A stretch of 64,000 bases of DNA from Liquidambar formosana (Eukaryota; Streptophyta; Magnoliopsida; Saxifragales; Altingiaceae): assembly GCA_039720395.1 (NCBI GenBank), contig CM077826.1, positions 23,764,430-23,828,429 of the forward strand, read 5' to 3'. Below the pieces are notes generated by a model. The model ran no database searches, was not told where the DNA came from, and worked only from the letters and a program-made list of their open reading frames with translations. Positions 36,241 to 46,262 of the stretch are shown here, piece by piece; positions within the stretch are counted from its first letter, which is position 1, and every line of letters begins with the position of its first letter. Position numbers and translations under genes: made by a program.

Positions 36241-36728
36241 TGGATCCAACACAACAATATAAACATTTGAGTTGTTCAGTCTTAAAAGCAAGTTTTAGGA
36301 TTTTAATAATACTATCATATTGGATTGCATTATTAAGATTAAATATCAATCAAATAAGGTTGAAGTGTATTACTAAAACCCATTAGGCTCCTGACTTGGA
36401 TTAAGATAATTTTCCCAAATTGTTGGATTTGGATATGCCTTTTTTATTTCAAGATCTTGATATGGTGTCTTTTCTTGTGGTATACAAGCAGGTTAATTAC
36501 TCTTGAGGGCTAATGTAAATATACTACCTGTATTTGTTAGAAGTAAAAAAAAAAAAAAAAGAAGAGGTTTTATGGGTTGCATTGAATGGTGTAATTTCTC
36601 CTAAATTATAGATGGGTTTGTGGCTACTACTTGTAAATGTCTCCCTCGTGCAAAAGTATTCTAACCCAAAAGCCTAACATTTCAGTAAGTGTAGGTACTT
36701 ATTGGTGCTAGAAACTGAGCCACTCACA

Positions 36729-39700
36729 ATGGATAAAGCATGGGTTCAACTTCCAAGGTGGATGCTTATTACTATTATATTTTATGTTACATAAATATTA
36801 GTTGAGATATTACATACTCACATAATCGACTTAATGAAATTGTGAGTTATAATTTGTAGAACTTCAGAAGAGTATAGAGTTGCAGCAGAACAATTTGCTG
36901 AAATGGCTCAAAAGAGGGCAGGGAATCCAGATAAGATCATATGCCCTTGCTCTGAATGTCAAAACTTACGTCACCAACATTACAAAAAAGTGCATGAGCA
37001 CCTCGTAATATATGGGATGGATCTCACATACACTACATGGGTTTTTCATGGGGAATGCCCTAGTGCTTCTCCACGGCATAAAGATGTTGAAATGCCGGAT
37101 ACACATAGAATGTATAAAGATGTGTTCATGCAAGAAGATGTTACACAACCTACACATGAAAGAATAGAGTCAGAGTTCGCACCTTTGTTGGAAGATGCTG
37201 AGACTCCTTTATATCCTGGTTGTACAAAGTACACAAAGTTGTCGGCTATTGTAGTTTTATACAAGCATAAAGCTATAAATGGTCTATCTGACAAGAGTTT
37301 TAATGAACTTCTTGAAATCCTTCGCGACATGCTACCTCAAGATAACACTCTTCCTGATTCTATGTATTCAACAAAAAAGTTACTAAAAGCATTTGATCTA
37401 GGGTATGAAAAGATACATGCTTGTGTGAACGATTGTTGTTTGTTTAGAAAAGAGCAAGAGCTTATGGATAAATGTCCGAAATGTAACTCTTCACGATGGA
37501 AAACAAATCCACGCACTAACAAGATCCAAAAAGGAGTTCCTGCAAAGGTGTTGCGTTATTTTCCAATCATACCAAGACTGAAGAGGATGTTTATGTCAAC
37601 TGAAAAGTCAGAACAATTGACATGGCATTCAACTCACAAAAGTCAAGATGGCAAGATGCGACATCCAGTTGATTCATTGGCATGGGATATAGTTAATCAA
37701 AAGTGGCCCAATTTCGCTTCAGAGTCACGAAATCTTAGGCTTGGTCTTGCTACAGATGGGTTTAATCCCTTTGCAGATCTTAGCTCTAGATATAGTTGTT
37801 GGCCAGTGATATTGGTTACTTATAACCTCCCCCCATGGCTATGCATGGTGAAGGAAAACTTGATGTTGACATTACTTATCCCAGGGCCAAAACAACCAGG
37901 GAATGACATAGATGTATATTTGGAGCCACTTGTGGATGACTTGAAAGAGTTATGGAACAATGGCGTGGAGGTGTATGATGCATTTAGTAAATCTATGTTC
38001 AATTTGAAGGCTATTTTGATGTGGACAATAAATGATTTTCCAGCTTATGGAAACTTATCTGGATGTCCAACAAAAGGGAGATTAGCTTGTCCTGTATGTA
38101 GTGTTAACACATGTTCAGAATGGTTGAAATGGAGTCATAAGTTTGCATACATGTGCCATAGGCGGTTTATAGCACCCAATCATCCATTTCGAAAGAAAAA
38201 AAGCTGGTTTGATGGGAAGCAAGAAAATCGGGGGATGCCTAGACCATTGAACGGTTCAGAAGTTTTAACTGCGATGAAAGATATTGTCAATGACTGGGGA
38301 AAGAAGGGAAAACATGCTATTAATGATTTGGGAAAGAAGATAAAGAAAGGAAATAAAAGAAAGAAGAGGAAGGAAAAACCGACCGATGGGCAAAAGCCAT
38401 GGAAGAAGAAGTCTATATTTTTTGATTTGCCATATTGGGATGTAAGTTAATTCATATGGAATGATTGTTTAATTTATTTTACTTTTCTAATTCAATTTCC
38501 TAATAGAATTCATTATTATCATATTTGAAAAGAGTATATCTTTTGTGCTTCATCTTGTAGGCATTACTTTTGCGTCACAACTTAGATGTAATGCACATTG
38601 AGAAGAATGTTTGTGATAGCATTATTGGCACTCTCTTACATCTGAAGAAAAAGTCGAAGGATGGGCTTAATTCTCGTAAAGATTTAGAAGAAATGTCCAT
38701 TAGGCATGAATTGCATGCAGTGGATAAAGGAAATAAGAAACATATCTTACCAGCAGCACCACACACACTATCAAAGAAGGAGAAACAACTTTTTTGTTCC
38801 AGGTTGCGAGATTTAAAGTCGCCTGATGGTTATAGCTCCAATATCGGGAATTGTATTTCATTAGAAGAATGCAAAATACTTGGCCTCAAGTCCCATGATT
38901 GTCATGTCCTAATGCAACAATTGTTGCCAGTAGCATTAAGAGGACTTTTACCCAAGGGACCAAGGGTTGCAATATTTCGGTTATGTGCATTTTTCAATGA
39001 ATTATGTCAAAGGGTTATTGATAGAAATAGATTGGAAAAACTTGAAGATGATGTTGCTGAGACTTTGTGCATGTTTGAAAGGTTCTTCCCTCCGTCTTTT
39101 TTCGACATTATGGTTCACTTATCAGTCCACCTAGGACGAGAAGCTCGTATATGTGGACCAGTGCAATATCGTTGGATGTACCCATTTGAGAGGTGGTGCA
39201 CTATCAATTTTTTTTTCCTTACTATGGTTTATGTTTAGATTATTATTCAATAGTACTTAATGGTGTTAATATGGAAATTTTTATTGCTTTTGTATTATTA
39301 TTTAGATTTATGAAGGTACTGAAAGGATATGTTAGGAATCGGGCACGACCTGAAGGATGCATAGCAGAATGCTATTTAGCTGAAGAATGTATGCGGTTTT
39401 GTAGTGGGTACATGAAACAAGCAGCTGAAATAGGCATTCGACATGACCGCAATGAAGATTTTGAGCATGAAACAATACTAGAAGGGCGGCCAATTTCTAA
39501 GGGGCATCCACTGACCATGACTGATGATATGCTGCGAAGTGCTCATCTTTATGTGTTAAGAAATAGTGCAGAAGTCGAACCATATTTAGAGTAAGCATGA
39601 TGAAAATAATATTTTATTAGTTTTTTGTCATCGACATGATACACTTGTCTTATTATTTTCTTTTCCTATTAGAATGCATGTGGAGGAGCTTAAAAGTTTG

Positions 39701-40396
39701 AATTGGCGTCTTGCAAAGGATGAAGCTCTCACACAAAAGAGACATGCTGAGACTTTCTGTGAATGGTTAGCAGAGAAGGTCCAAATGAGTGCTTCTAATG
39801 TGTCAAGTACACTACCATGGCTTGCACGTGGGCCTAGAAAGGAAGCAATGTCATATACAGGCTATGTCATCAATAGACATCGATTTAAGACAGTGGATGC
39901 TGAGAAATCCACACAAAATAGTGGTGTTTCCATCGAAGCAGAAACTATTTGTCGATCCAGTGCAAGAGACACTATGCCTGTTGTTGAAAAGATCTCTTAC
40001 TACGGGGTTATAAGAGATATTATTTTGTTGGATTATTGGAAATTTCGAGTTCCTATAATTAAATGTGATTGGGCAAACATTGGAAATGGTGTCAAAATTG
40101 AAGATGGACTTACATTGGTTAAGATTAGCCAAGTACAAAATCAATTTGAAAGAGATCCATTCATTCTAGCATCACAGGCAAAACAAGTGTTTTATTCAAT
40201 GGATAGTGATACATCAAGTTGGCGTGTTGTACTAAAAGCACCACCTAGGGGTTTTCATGAGCTGGAGATATATGATGAGACAGTTTATATGCCATCTACA
40301 CCACTAGATGTATCTAGCCTTGACTTGAACACTGTTAATGAAGATGAAGGTTATGTAAGGAGGGATTGTGAGAGCATAGAAGTGGTTGAAGAGTAA
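36729..40396 (+). CDS. CACTA transposase, TNP2-like
   Basis: Five exons join without frame loss at GT-AG borders: 36729-36757, 36860-38441, 38561-39192, 39306-39590 and 39673-40396, giving 1083 codons plus stop. The start MDKAWVQLPR leads into the transposase-associated domain with CPCSEC (residues 1-75). The Transposase_21 core follows, with LATDGFNPF (D near 309), INDFPAYGNLSG (D near 402) and DVMHIEKNVCD (E near 551), the likely catalytic acids. A DUF4218-type region with YVRNRARPEG comes next, and the C-terminal domain ends CESIEVVEE. It would cut and join element ends in the nucleus. No stop interrupts the model, so it may still be functional. Exon borders are my prediction; the missing 5' leader and promoter are not identified. 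Confidence 0.88.
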
Positions 40397-40614
40397 TAAG
40401 TTGTTGTTGAACATTATGTATATTATATGTTTGTAATGATAAGTATTAGATGAATATTGTCTTGTTATGGGTTAATTAAATAAATGTGGTTACAAAGAAG
40501 GTTTTTCTTTTTTTTAATATTTCTTATTTTGGTTAAAGTGGGTATTGAACATATTGTTAAAAAACAAAATTTGTATGCATATTGTTATAATATGGCCACT
40601 TATTTGTATCCTTT

Positions 40615-40618
<4 letters not shown>

Positions 40619-40649
<31 letters not shown>
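40619..40649. repeat. TA microsatellite
   Basis: An uninterrupted TA run of about 30 bases lies between the two CACTA genes. ORFs made of alternating Y and I across it are artefacts. Confidence 0.9.
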
Positions 40650-40650
<1 letters not shown>

Positions 40651-40738
40651 TCTTTTTTATATTATTTTCAAGTCTAACTGGATTTTTTTTGTGCACAGGT
40701 TGCAACTCTAACTATTCGAAACTACTAGTAGGAGCAAT

Positions 40739-41318
40739 ATGACTGAGAGACGGAAGAATTCTGAATCTGGAGAAGTATGGTCAAACTCTAACCATTCAAA
40801 ACTACTAGTAGGAGCATTTAGATTGTTGTTATTTTACTTTTTATTCACCATCATTCATCCTGTCATGTGAATTTGTTGTTACATTATTTTTTGACTATTA
40901 AATCATTTAAAATGACTTGTTTTTTGAATATAGAGCTCTAAAAGTGCTGAAAGAAGAGCAAAGAAGCAGAGAACAGCTGTTGCTGCAGCCACTATTAATG
41001 AAGGAAGTAGTGCTAGTGTTAGACTATCAGATGAGAGCTTGAATTCTCAATCGAATTCATCTTCTAATATGGAAGGAGCATCCAATGACACTCAAGTAAA
41101 AATTAGGAAAAAAAGGGGACCAAGCAAGTTGAGAACTGAAGATAAAGGAAAATCTGTTGAAGTTGATTTCAATGAACGGTCTCAACCAATTGGCAAGACA
41201 TCTGTCAAACTGTCTACCTTTATTGGGGCTTTGGTGCGGGAGAATGTGAAAGTGACCCTAGACCGTTGGTCAGAACTTCCTAATGCTATTGAGCAAACTT
41301 TATGGGCATGTGTTAAGG

Positions 41319-41380
<62 letters not shown>

Positions 41381-42910
41381 GTTATCGCAAATTCTTTTAT
41401 GTTTGCATGTTCATAATGTTAACTTTGTTGTTATGCCAATGCAGCAAAAATACATTTTGGATGAAAGTCGTAAAAAAATGATTGTCCAAAAGATGGGAAA
41501 ACATTTGCGAGATTACAAGTCTATTTTGTCAAAAATGATAAGAGAACTTGCTCAAGATAATGATGCAGCAAATCAACTTGCCCTCCTCAAGCCTGATAAC
41601 TTAACATCAGAAGAATGGGTAGCATTTATGAAGAAACGGTTATCAGCTGAATTTGAGGTAACTAATATATGCCTTTAGTCATCATTGAACTGAAAATTTT
41701 TTGTTTTATATAACTTTATGAAAGTCTTTGTTTTATAGGCCAAAAGCAAAGTTTTTCAAGAAATGAGAAAGAATCAACAACTTCCTCACACAATGAGCAG
41801 GAAGGGTTATGCTCGTTTAGAGGATGAAATGGTAAGAAGTTAAATGTGATTAGATAAAATTGTATGAATTTAATGTAAGCCATCAAAATATAGAAGAACA
41901 GAGAAGTGCTTTGACATTTTTAATACTTATGTTTTGGTAGAAAAAAGAAAATGATCGAAGTGATAATCCGAAAGAGCTGACTCGAATGGATGTTTGGATT
42001 CGTGGGCATACAAGAAATGGTGGGAAGCCCGTCAACGAATTGGTTGCTGAAGTTGTGGTAAAAAATGCAGCCTGTTTAGTTTCCAATAATCGTTTGTGTG
42101 TGTTTGTGTATTATATATTTTAACTTTTTAAACATCTATTGCATGTGTGATTTAAGAGGAAATTAGAAGAATGCCCTAAAGAGCCTACAAATTCTATAAA
42201 AAATGATGCTCTTGCCCAAGTCATTGGTCCTGAACGTCGCGGATGGGTTCGAGGAATGGGATTTGGGTCTGTGCCTTCTAAGGTGGATGCCTTGACAGAA
42301 AAAAATGTGACTATGAAACAGTTTCGATCCCATATAAGTTACTTGGAACAACAATTGGAAGAGTTGAGAGCCATTGTCACACAAGGAGGGAAGACAACTG
42401 AGGTAAATGATCTATATTAGGTCTTTGTAAAATGACTCTTGTGTAATTCTTTCACTTTGAGATATCTGACTTTTTAATTGTAACTTTTATAGAGTCAAAG
42501 ATCCAATGATGAGAACATAGCCAATACTAATAAATCAACTAATAAGGTATATCAATACTTTGAATATAAATGGTTAGTTTTTTTTTTCTTTCTAATTTTT
42601 CTCGTCTTCTTTATAGTCACAAAACAGTAGTGTGGGCACACAAGGAGGTGGACCTCATATTGATGCCAAGTGCAAGTTATTACATTGGATGGGGACAGGG
42701 GTAATAGTTGCAGAAGCCAAGATTGGAGCAATTGACCCGGAAACACTTGTGCATCATGTCCCATTGGGACCCCGTTGCTGGAAAGTTTGGGTCGATCGAG
42801 TAATTGTTAATGTCCCATTGTTTCGCCCCACACAAGAGTTTTTTTCACTTGAAAATGCGATGGGCAGTACAGTAGCTTGGCCAACGGAATTCATTGTCTT
42901 GGATAATTGA
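40739..42910 (+). CDS. CACTA accessory protein, Transposase_24-like (TNPA-type)
   Basis: Eight exons, all in phase 0, join at GT-AG borders: 40739-40774, 40934-41317, 41445-41657, 41739-41831, 41941-42057, 42157-42402, 42493-42546 and 42617-42910. They give 478 codons plus stop. The N-terminus is basic (AERRAKKQR, IRKKRGPSK). The middle has the plant Transposase_24 pattern (SRKGYARLEDEM, DVWIRGHTRNGGKPVNELV, GPERRGWVRGMGFG), then a predicted coiled coil (SYLEQQLEELRAIV). The C-terminal domain has HHVPLGPRCWKVWVDRV, a segment also seen in plant DUF8039 proteins. In En/Spm the second gene product binds subterminal repeats and brings the ends together; that role is inferred here. It starts 343 bases after the first gene on the same strand. 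Confidence 0.85.
41322..41377. repeat. TA microsatellite in the second intron of the accessory gene
   Basis: A TA run of about 55 bases starts five bases after the splice donor at 41318. It is likely length-variable and could affect splicing. Confidence 0.85.
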
Positions 42911-44020
42911 AATCCAATGGAGGTAATGGTTTTATGTTACATTAACCTTTACAAAATAGCATGCTCCAATGCCATATATGACATGAAGTAAAAAGGAAAA
43001 ATGTAGCATGCTCCAATGGCTTTTGATTTGTGGTTCTAAAATAGATTGGGTATTGCCAAATATAGCATTGCCATAGATTCACTTGTTTGAGTTCCACTAA
43101 GGTTTGTCACCAAATTGATGTTGAGAGTTTTATATGTTGTGTCACCAACTTTGGTGTGCGCATCCTTGGTCTTCTTTGAGTTGTACAATGTTTTATAAAT
43201 CATTGATGTCTCAAACTTTCATGAATCATGGTAGTGCTATATCAAGTTTTTTTAGTCAGATTGAATCAGCATGTCATGAATGTATAGATTATTGTGTTGT
43301 GATGATTCAGGCTCGTGACTTCTAGAGTTTTCATTGTAAGAGACTTAATAAAACTCAAGTGGGTGTTGCTTGTTCTCATGTGGACAATGAATAACCATAC
43401 AGTATACTATGTTTGCCAAGAGTATACGAGTGAGATCTGTGAATATGCAAAGATGTAGATGGGTCTGATGAATTTTGGATGGAGTCATTTCACTATTACC
43501 ACAGTTACTTTTTCCTCTAAGCAAATATTACGTAGTGTGCATGTTCATTTTCACTTGAAAATTGAAATTGGCCTTGTAATTTATAGATGTTTAAATCAAC
43601 GAATTTTGGATGGTATCACAACAGTGGAGATTTAAATATTCTTTTTATCTCTCTGCTTCTACACCTGATGTGCTTGTATATCATGGTATCACATCATTGG
43701 AGTTTATGTTAGAAAGTAATTTGTAAGTTTGTCATTAAAGAAATGCAAAAAGAAGCTTGGCAGCACAAAAATCTCAGGACCCTGTAGCAGCAGGGCAGAA
43801 CATGAAGTAGGTTTTCAAGGGTGTGCTGTATTTGCCCCTCTAGGATGGCATGGTGCTTAACTAGGGTCGCCAGGCTTTAGCTGTTCCTCCTACCAATGCA
43901 CACACATACACTGACATAATCTGTGTATATAGGTCTTTGTCAACTAGTTTGCTAATTTCCTCAATGTAGTTGACCCTTGACATGTTTTATTGGAACAAAA
44001 ATTAAATTGATGAAGTTCAA
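42911..44020 (+). other. CACTA 3' region, unassigned
   Basis: The first part should be the 3' untranslated region of the accessory gene. Further on I see no protein similarity, only AT-rich text with short chance ORFs. Confidence 0.4.
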
Positions 44021-44092
44021 CATGACAGGGTGATGACTGGTAGTTTTCACAAGTATGGTGATATGTTCTTTCCCGGAACTGGTGATGTTAAG
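44021..44092 (+). pseudogene. Captured histone deacetylase exon (HDA9-like)
   Basis: One frame reads DRVMTGSFHKYGDMFFPG and continues TGDVK before a GTAATT donor. The RPD3-type deacetylases have the motif VMTVSFHK(F/Y)GD followed by FFPGTGD; the double F before PGTGDVK resembles the HDA9 branch as I remember it. Neighbouring exons were not found. Here V is replaced by G after VMT. It is a captured fragment inside the CACTA element. Confidence 0.7.
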
Positions 44093-44555
44093 GTAATTTT
44101 AAATACCTTTTGTTTTATTATATATTTTGTTGATTTAATTTCTTTTGGAAGTCAGTTTTCAGTTGATGTATAAACTTATTTCAAAACCTATTCTACCTTA
44201 GCATCAGTTATTTACTCTACATTGAATGAAATCTTAAGATTTCTTTTTTTGGTTGTTCTTTTTATAGTAAATAGAGAAGTTGCTTTGAAGTTCAATGTTG
44301 TAGTACTAGTGAACTTAGAGATTGGAGTGCGGCATATGATTTATGTTTTTGATGAAGTAAATATTGTATAAGAGAAGTGTGGCATATGATTTCTTGACAT
44401 GTACTATTCCTTTTAATGTCTTTCTTTTAAAAAGAAAAATTATAATTAAAACTTTGGTTGGATTTTGTAAATAATTAACACAAGCACTAAGTAGAGTCTT
44501 GTAAGCTATGATTCTCTCTTCAAGTGGCATGATTTCAATGAACTCCTTTGCTTAG
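44093..44555. other. CACTA interior, unassigned
   Basis: AT-rich sequence after the deacetylase exon, perhaps its intron, with no supported feature. Confidence 0.35.
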
Positions 44556-44852
44556 TGCAAAAGCCCAGCTCTACTCAAGAGATTAACTAGACATGATAGA
44601 AGTGCTTGATCTTTGGTTGGATTTTGTAAACACTAACCATCCTATTGAACAAAAGGCAGCCTTCATTAACTAGCCCTGAACGGCTATGTTGTTTTGGAGG
44701 ACAAATCGATGGACATGAATACCATATTGGAGGTCTACTAGGTTGGCACACGCTACAAGCACACTAACTATAGTGGTTTCATCTGGTCTTATCATTTCAT
44801 TCTCCATTTTCTTGAACAACTGTAAAGCCTTCCTTGAGGGACCCAACCTATA
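44556..44852 (-). pseudogene. Captured PPR protein fragment
   Basis: On the minus strand one frame reads RKALQLFKKMENEMIRPDE followed by TTIVSVLVACANLVDLQYG and IHVHRFVLQN, then a stop. After a gap, VSVYKIQPKIKHFYHV and VELGF follow with stops. This is the plant PLS-type pentatricopeptide pattern (A-L-x-L-F-x-x-M, P-D-x-x-T, V-L-x-A-C-A-x-L, and the later KIQPKIKHF). The middle of the original gene is missing. PPR proteins bind organelle RNA; this piece cannot. Confidence 0.75.
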
Positions 44853-45870
44853 GCTTAATGTACTTGATTTGGTATTTTAAGTGGATTGGACTATCTTTTA
44901 TATTCAGATCTTGGACCTATTTTCCTTTATTTCGTCCCCAGTACAACACAACAATATATAGTGCCTCTCCCCATTGAAACCATTGGAATCTAGGCTTGCC
45001 AAAACCCCCACAACCACTCAAAATTTTGTTTCACTTTAGGGGCAAACATTGGTGTTTTCATTTCAGCATTTTCTGATAAAGTTTCTTTAGAATAGTCACT
45101 TTTGAATTACTGTTCATATTTTCCTTGTTTAGATCGACTCTAGGGGCAGGGTCACATGGATGTGAACTTCTAGCTCCCTAGTCATGCCCCTTCCAGTTTT
45201 TTTCCATGTCTTTGGGCATCATTAGCATCTAAAAATCACTCCTTTTGAATTACTTATTGATGTGCGTGTGCTACATGGTGTAAATATAAATTAGGAAAGT
45301 ACATAGTTAGAGAGAATCATGTAATATTTTCTTTACTATAAACTTGCTTAATTTCTAACTATACCTTTATATTTTGCAGGTTGATCATTAGTGACAATTG
45401 TTTTGGGTGCCTCTTTGAAAGTTTTGTCTCTATTTCATCGTGGTGAACTAGTGATCATCGAGTTATTAATGCCCTATTTAGTGGATGTGTCTGCACAATT
45501 GGTGGTTTTTTTTTTTTTTTTTTTACTAACTAGTACTATTAGTATCATGGATGTAGTGGTATTATGTAAATGGGTTGTATTTTGAAAAACACAATTACCA
45601 AGTATGTGATAGAAGACTAATCGAAGTTCTATTTTTGTGGACTTAATCACGTATTGTATGTTTTCCTTTTTTTTGAACAATATCTCATTTCAAGTGGGAA
45701 GCAAAGAATAGTTATGAATTTATGTGTTGGATTCCATGAGCTTGAGTTTTGTTATGGTTGCCTATTTTAACATTACATATTTTGCATTTTTTGTTGCATT
45801 TTATGCTTTGGTGTCATCAAGTCACCTATTAGGAAATAATAATAGATTTAGTGATGTGCACAAGTTGCCG
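44853..45870. other. CACTA interior, unassigned
   Basis: No recognisable gene. A T tract near 45510-45522 and AT-rich sequence occupy the space up to the subterminal repeats. Confidence 0.4.
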
Positions 45871-46259
45871 TAATAAGTGAATTACGGCATGCAATAAATG
45901 CCACTAATATCCTATTTCATGGCGTGTTGTGGCATGCTGCAATTACATCATTTACGGCGTTCATTGTCAAGCCGTATTTGAACTATTTACGGCGTGTATG
46001 AGAATGCCGTAAATGATATATTCGCGGCGTGCATCTGCAAGCCGTAAATGATATATTCGCGGCGTGCATCTGCAAGCCGTAAATCATTATTAACGGCATA
46101 CAACGCACGCCGTAAATAACACATCCACGGCGTTTACCGCACGCCGTGTATAACACCCGGTCTTTCACGGCGTCGCCCTAGACGGCATTTGCCCGCACGC
46201 CGTAAAAGGTCATTTACGGCGTGTTTTGCATGCCGTGGATGACCTGTTTTGTTGTAGTG
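45871..46259 (-). repeat. CACTA right subterminal and terminal repeats
   Basis: At least a dozen copies of TTTACGGCGTGC-type motifs and their complements occur, many as face-to-face pairs. A 34-bp unit with CGCGGCGTGCATCTGCAAG is directly duplicated (about 46015-46082). The end reads TTTTGTTGTAGTG, the inverted match of the left end. Confidence 0.85.
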
Positions 46260-46262
46260 CAC

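Larger units (their letters stand above)
23245..46259 (+). mobile_element. CACTA (En/Spm) DNA transposon, 23.0 kb
   Basis: The left end is CACTACAATAAACTG and the right end, in reverse complement, is CACTACAACAAAACAGG. The three bases CAC are duplicated at 23242-23244 and 46260-46262, the usual CACTA target size. Both ends carry subterminal repeats of an ACGGCGTGC-type motif. Inside are two genes on the + strand, captured fragments of four plant genes, LINE and possible SINE pieces, and the younger Copia-A. Removing the element and one CAC restores the host retrotransposon reading frame exactly. Confidence 0.95.

Noticed and set aside
40484..40742. ORFs rich in Tyr-Ile repeats
   Set aside because: They are TA microsatellite read in three frames, lying between the two transposase genes.
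46134..46259. The last ~40 residues of the long minus-strand frame reaching 46134
   Set aside because: They are translated CACTA terminal and subterminal repeat, not part of gag-protease; the true protein resumes at 23244.
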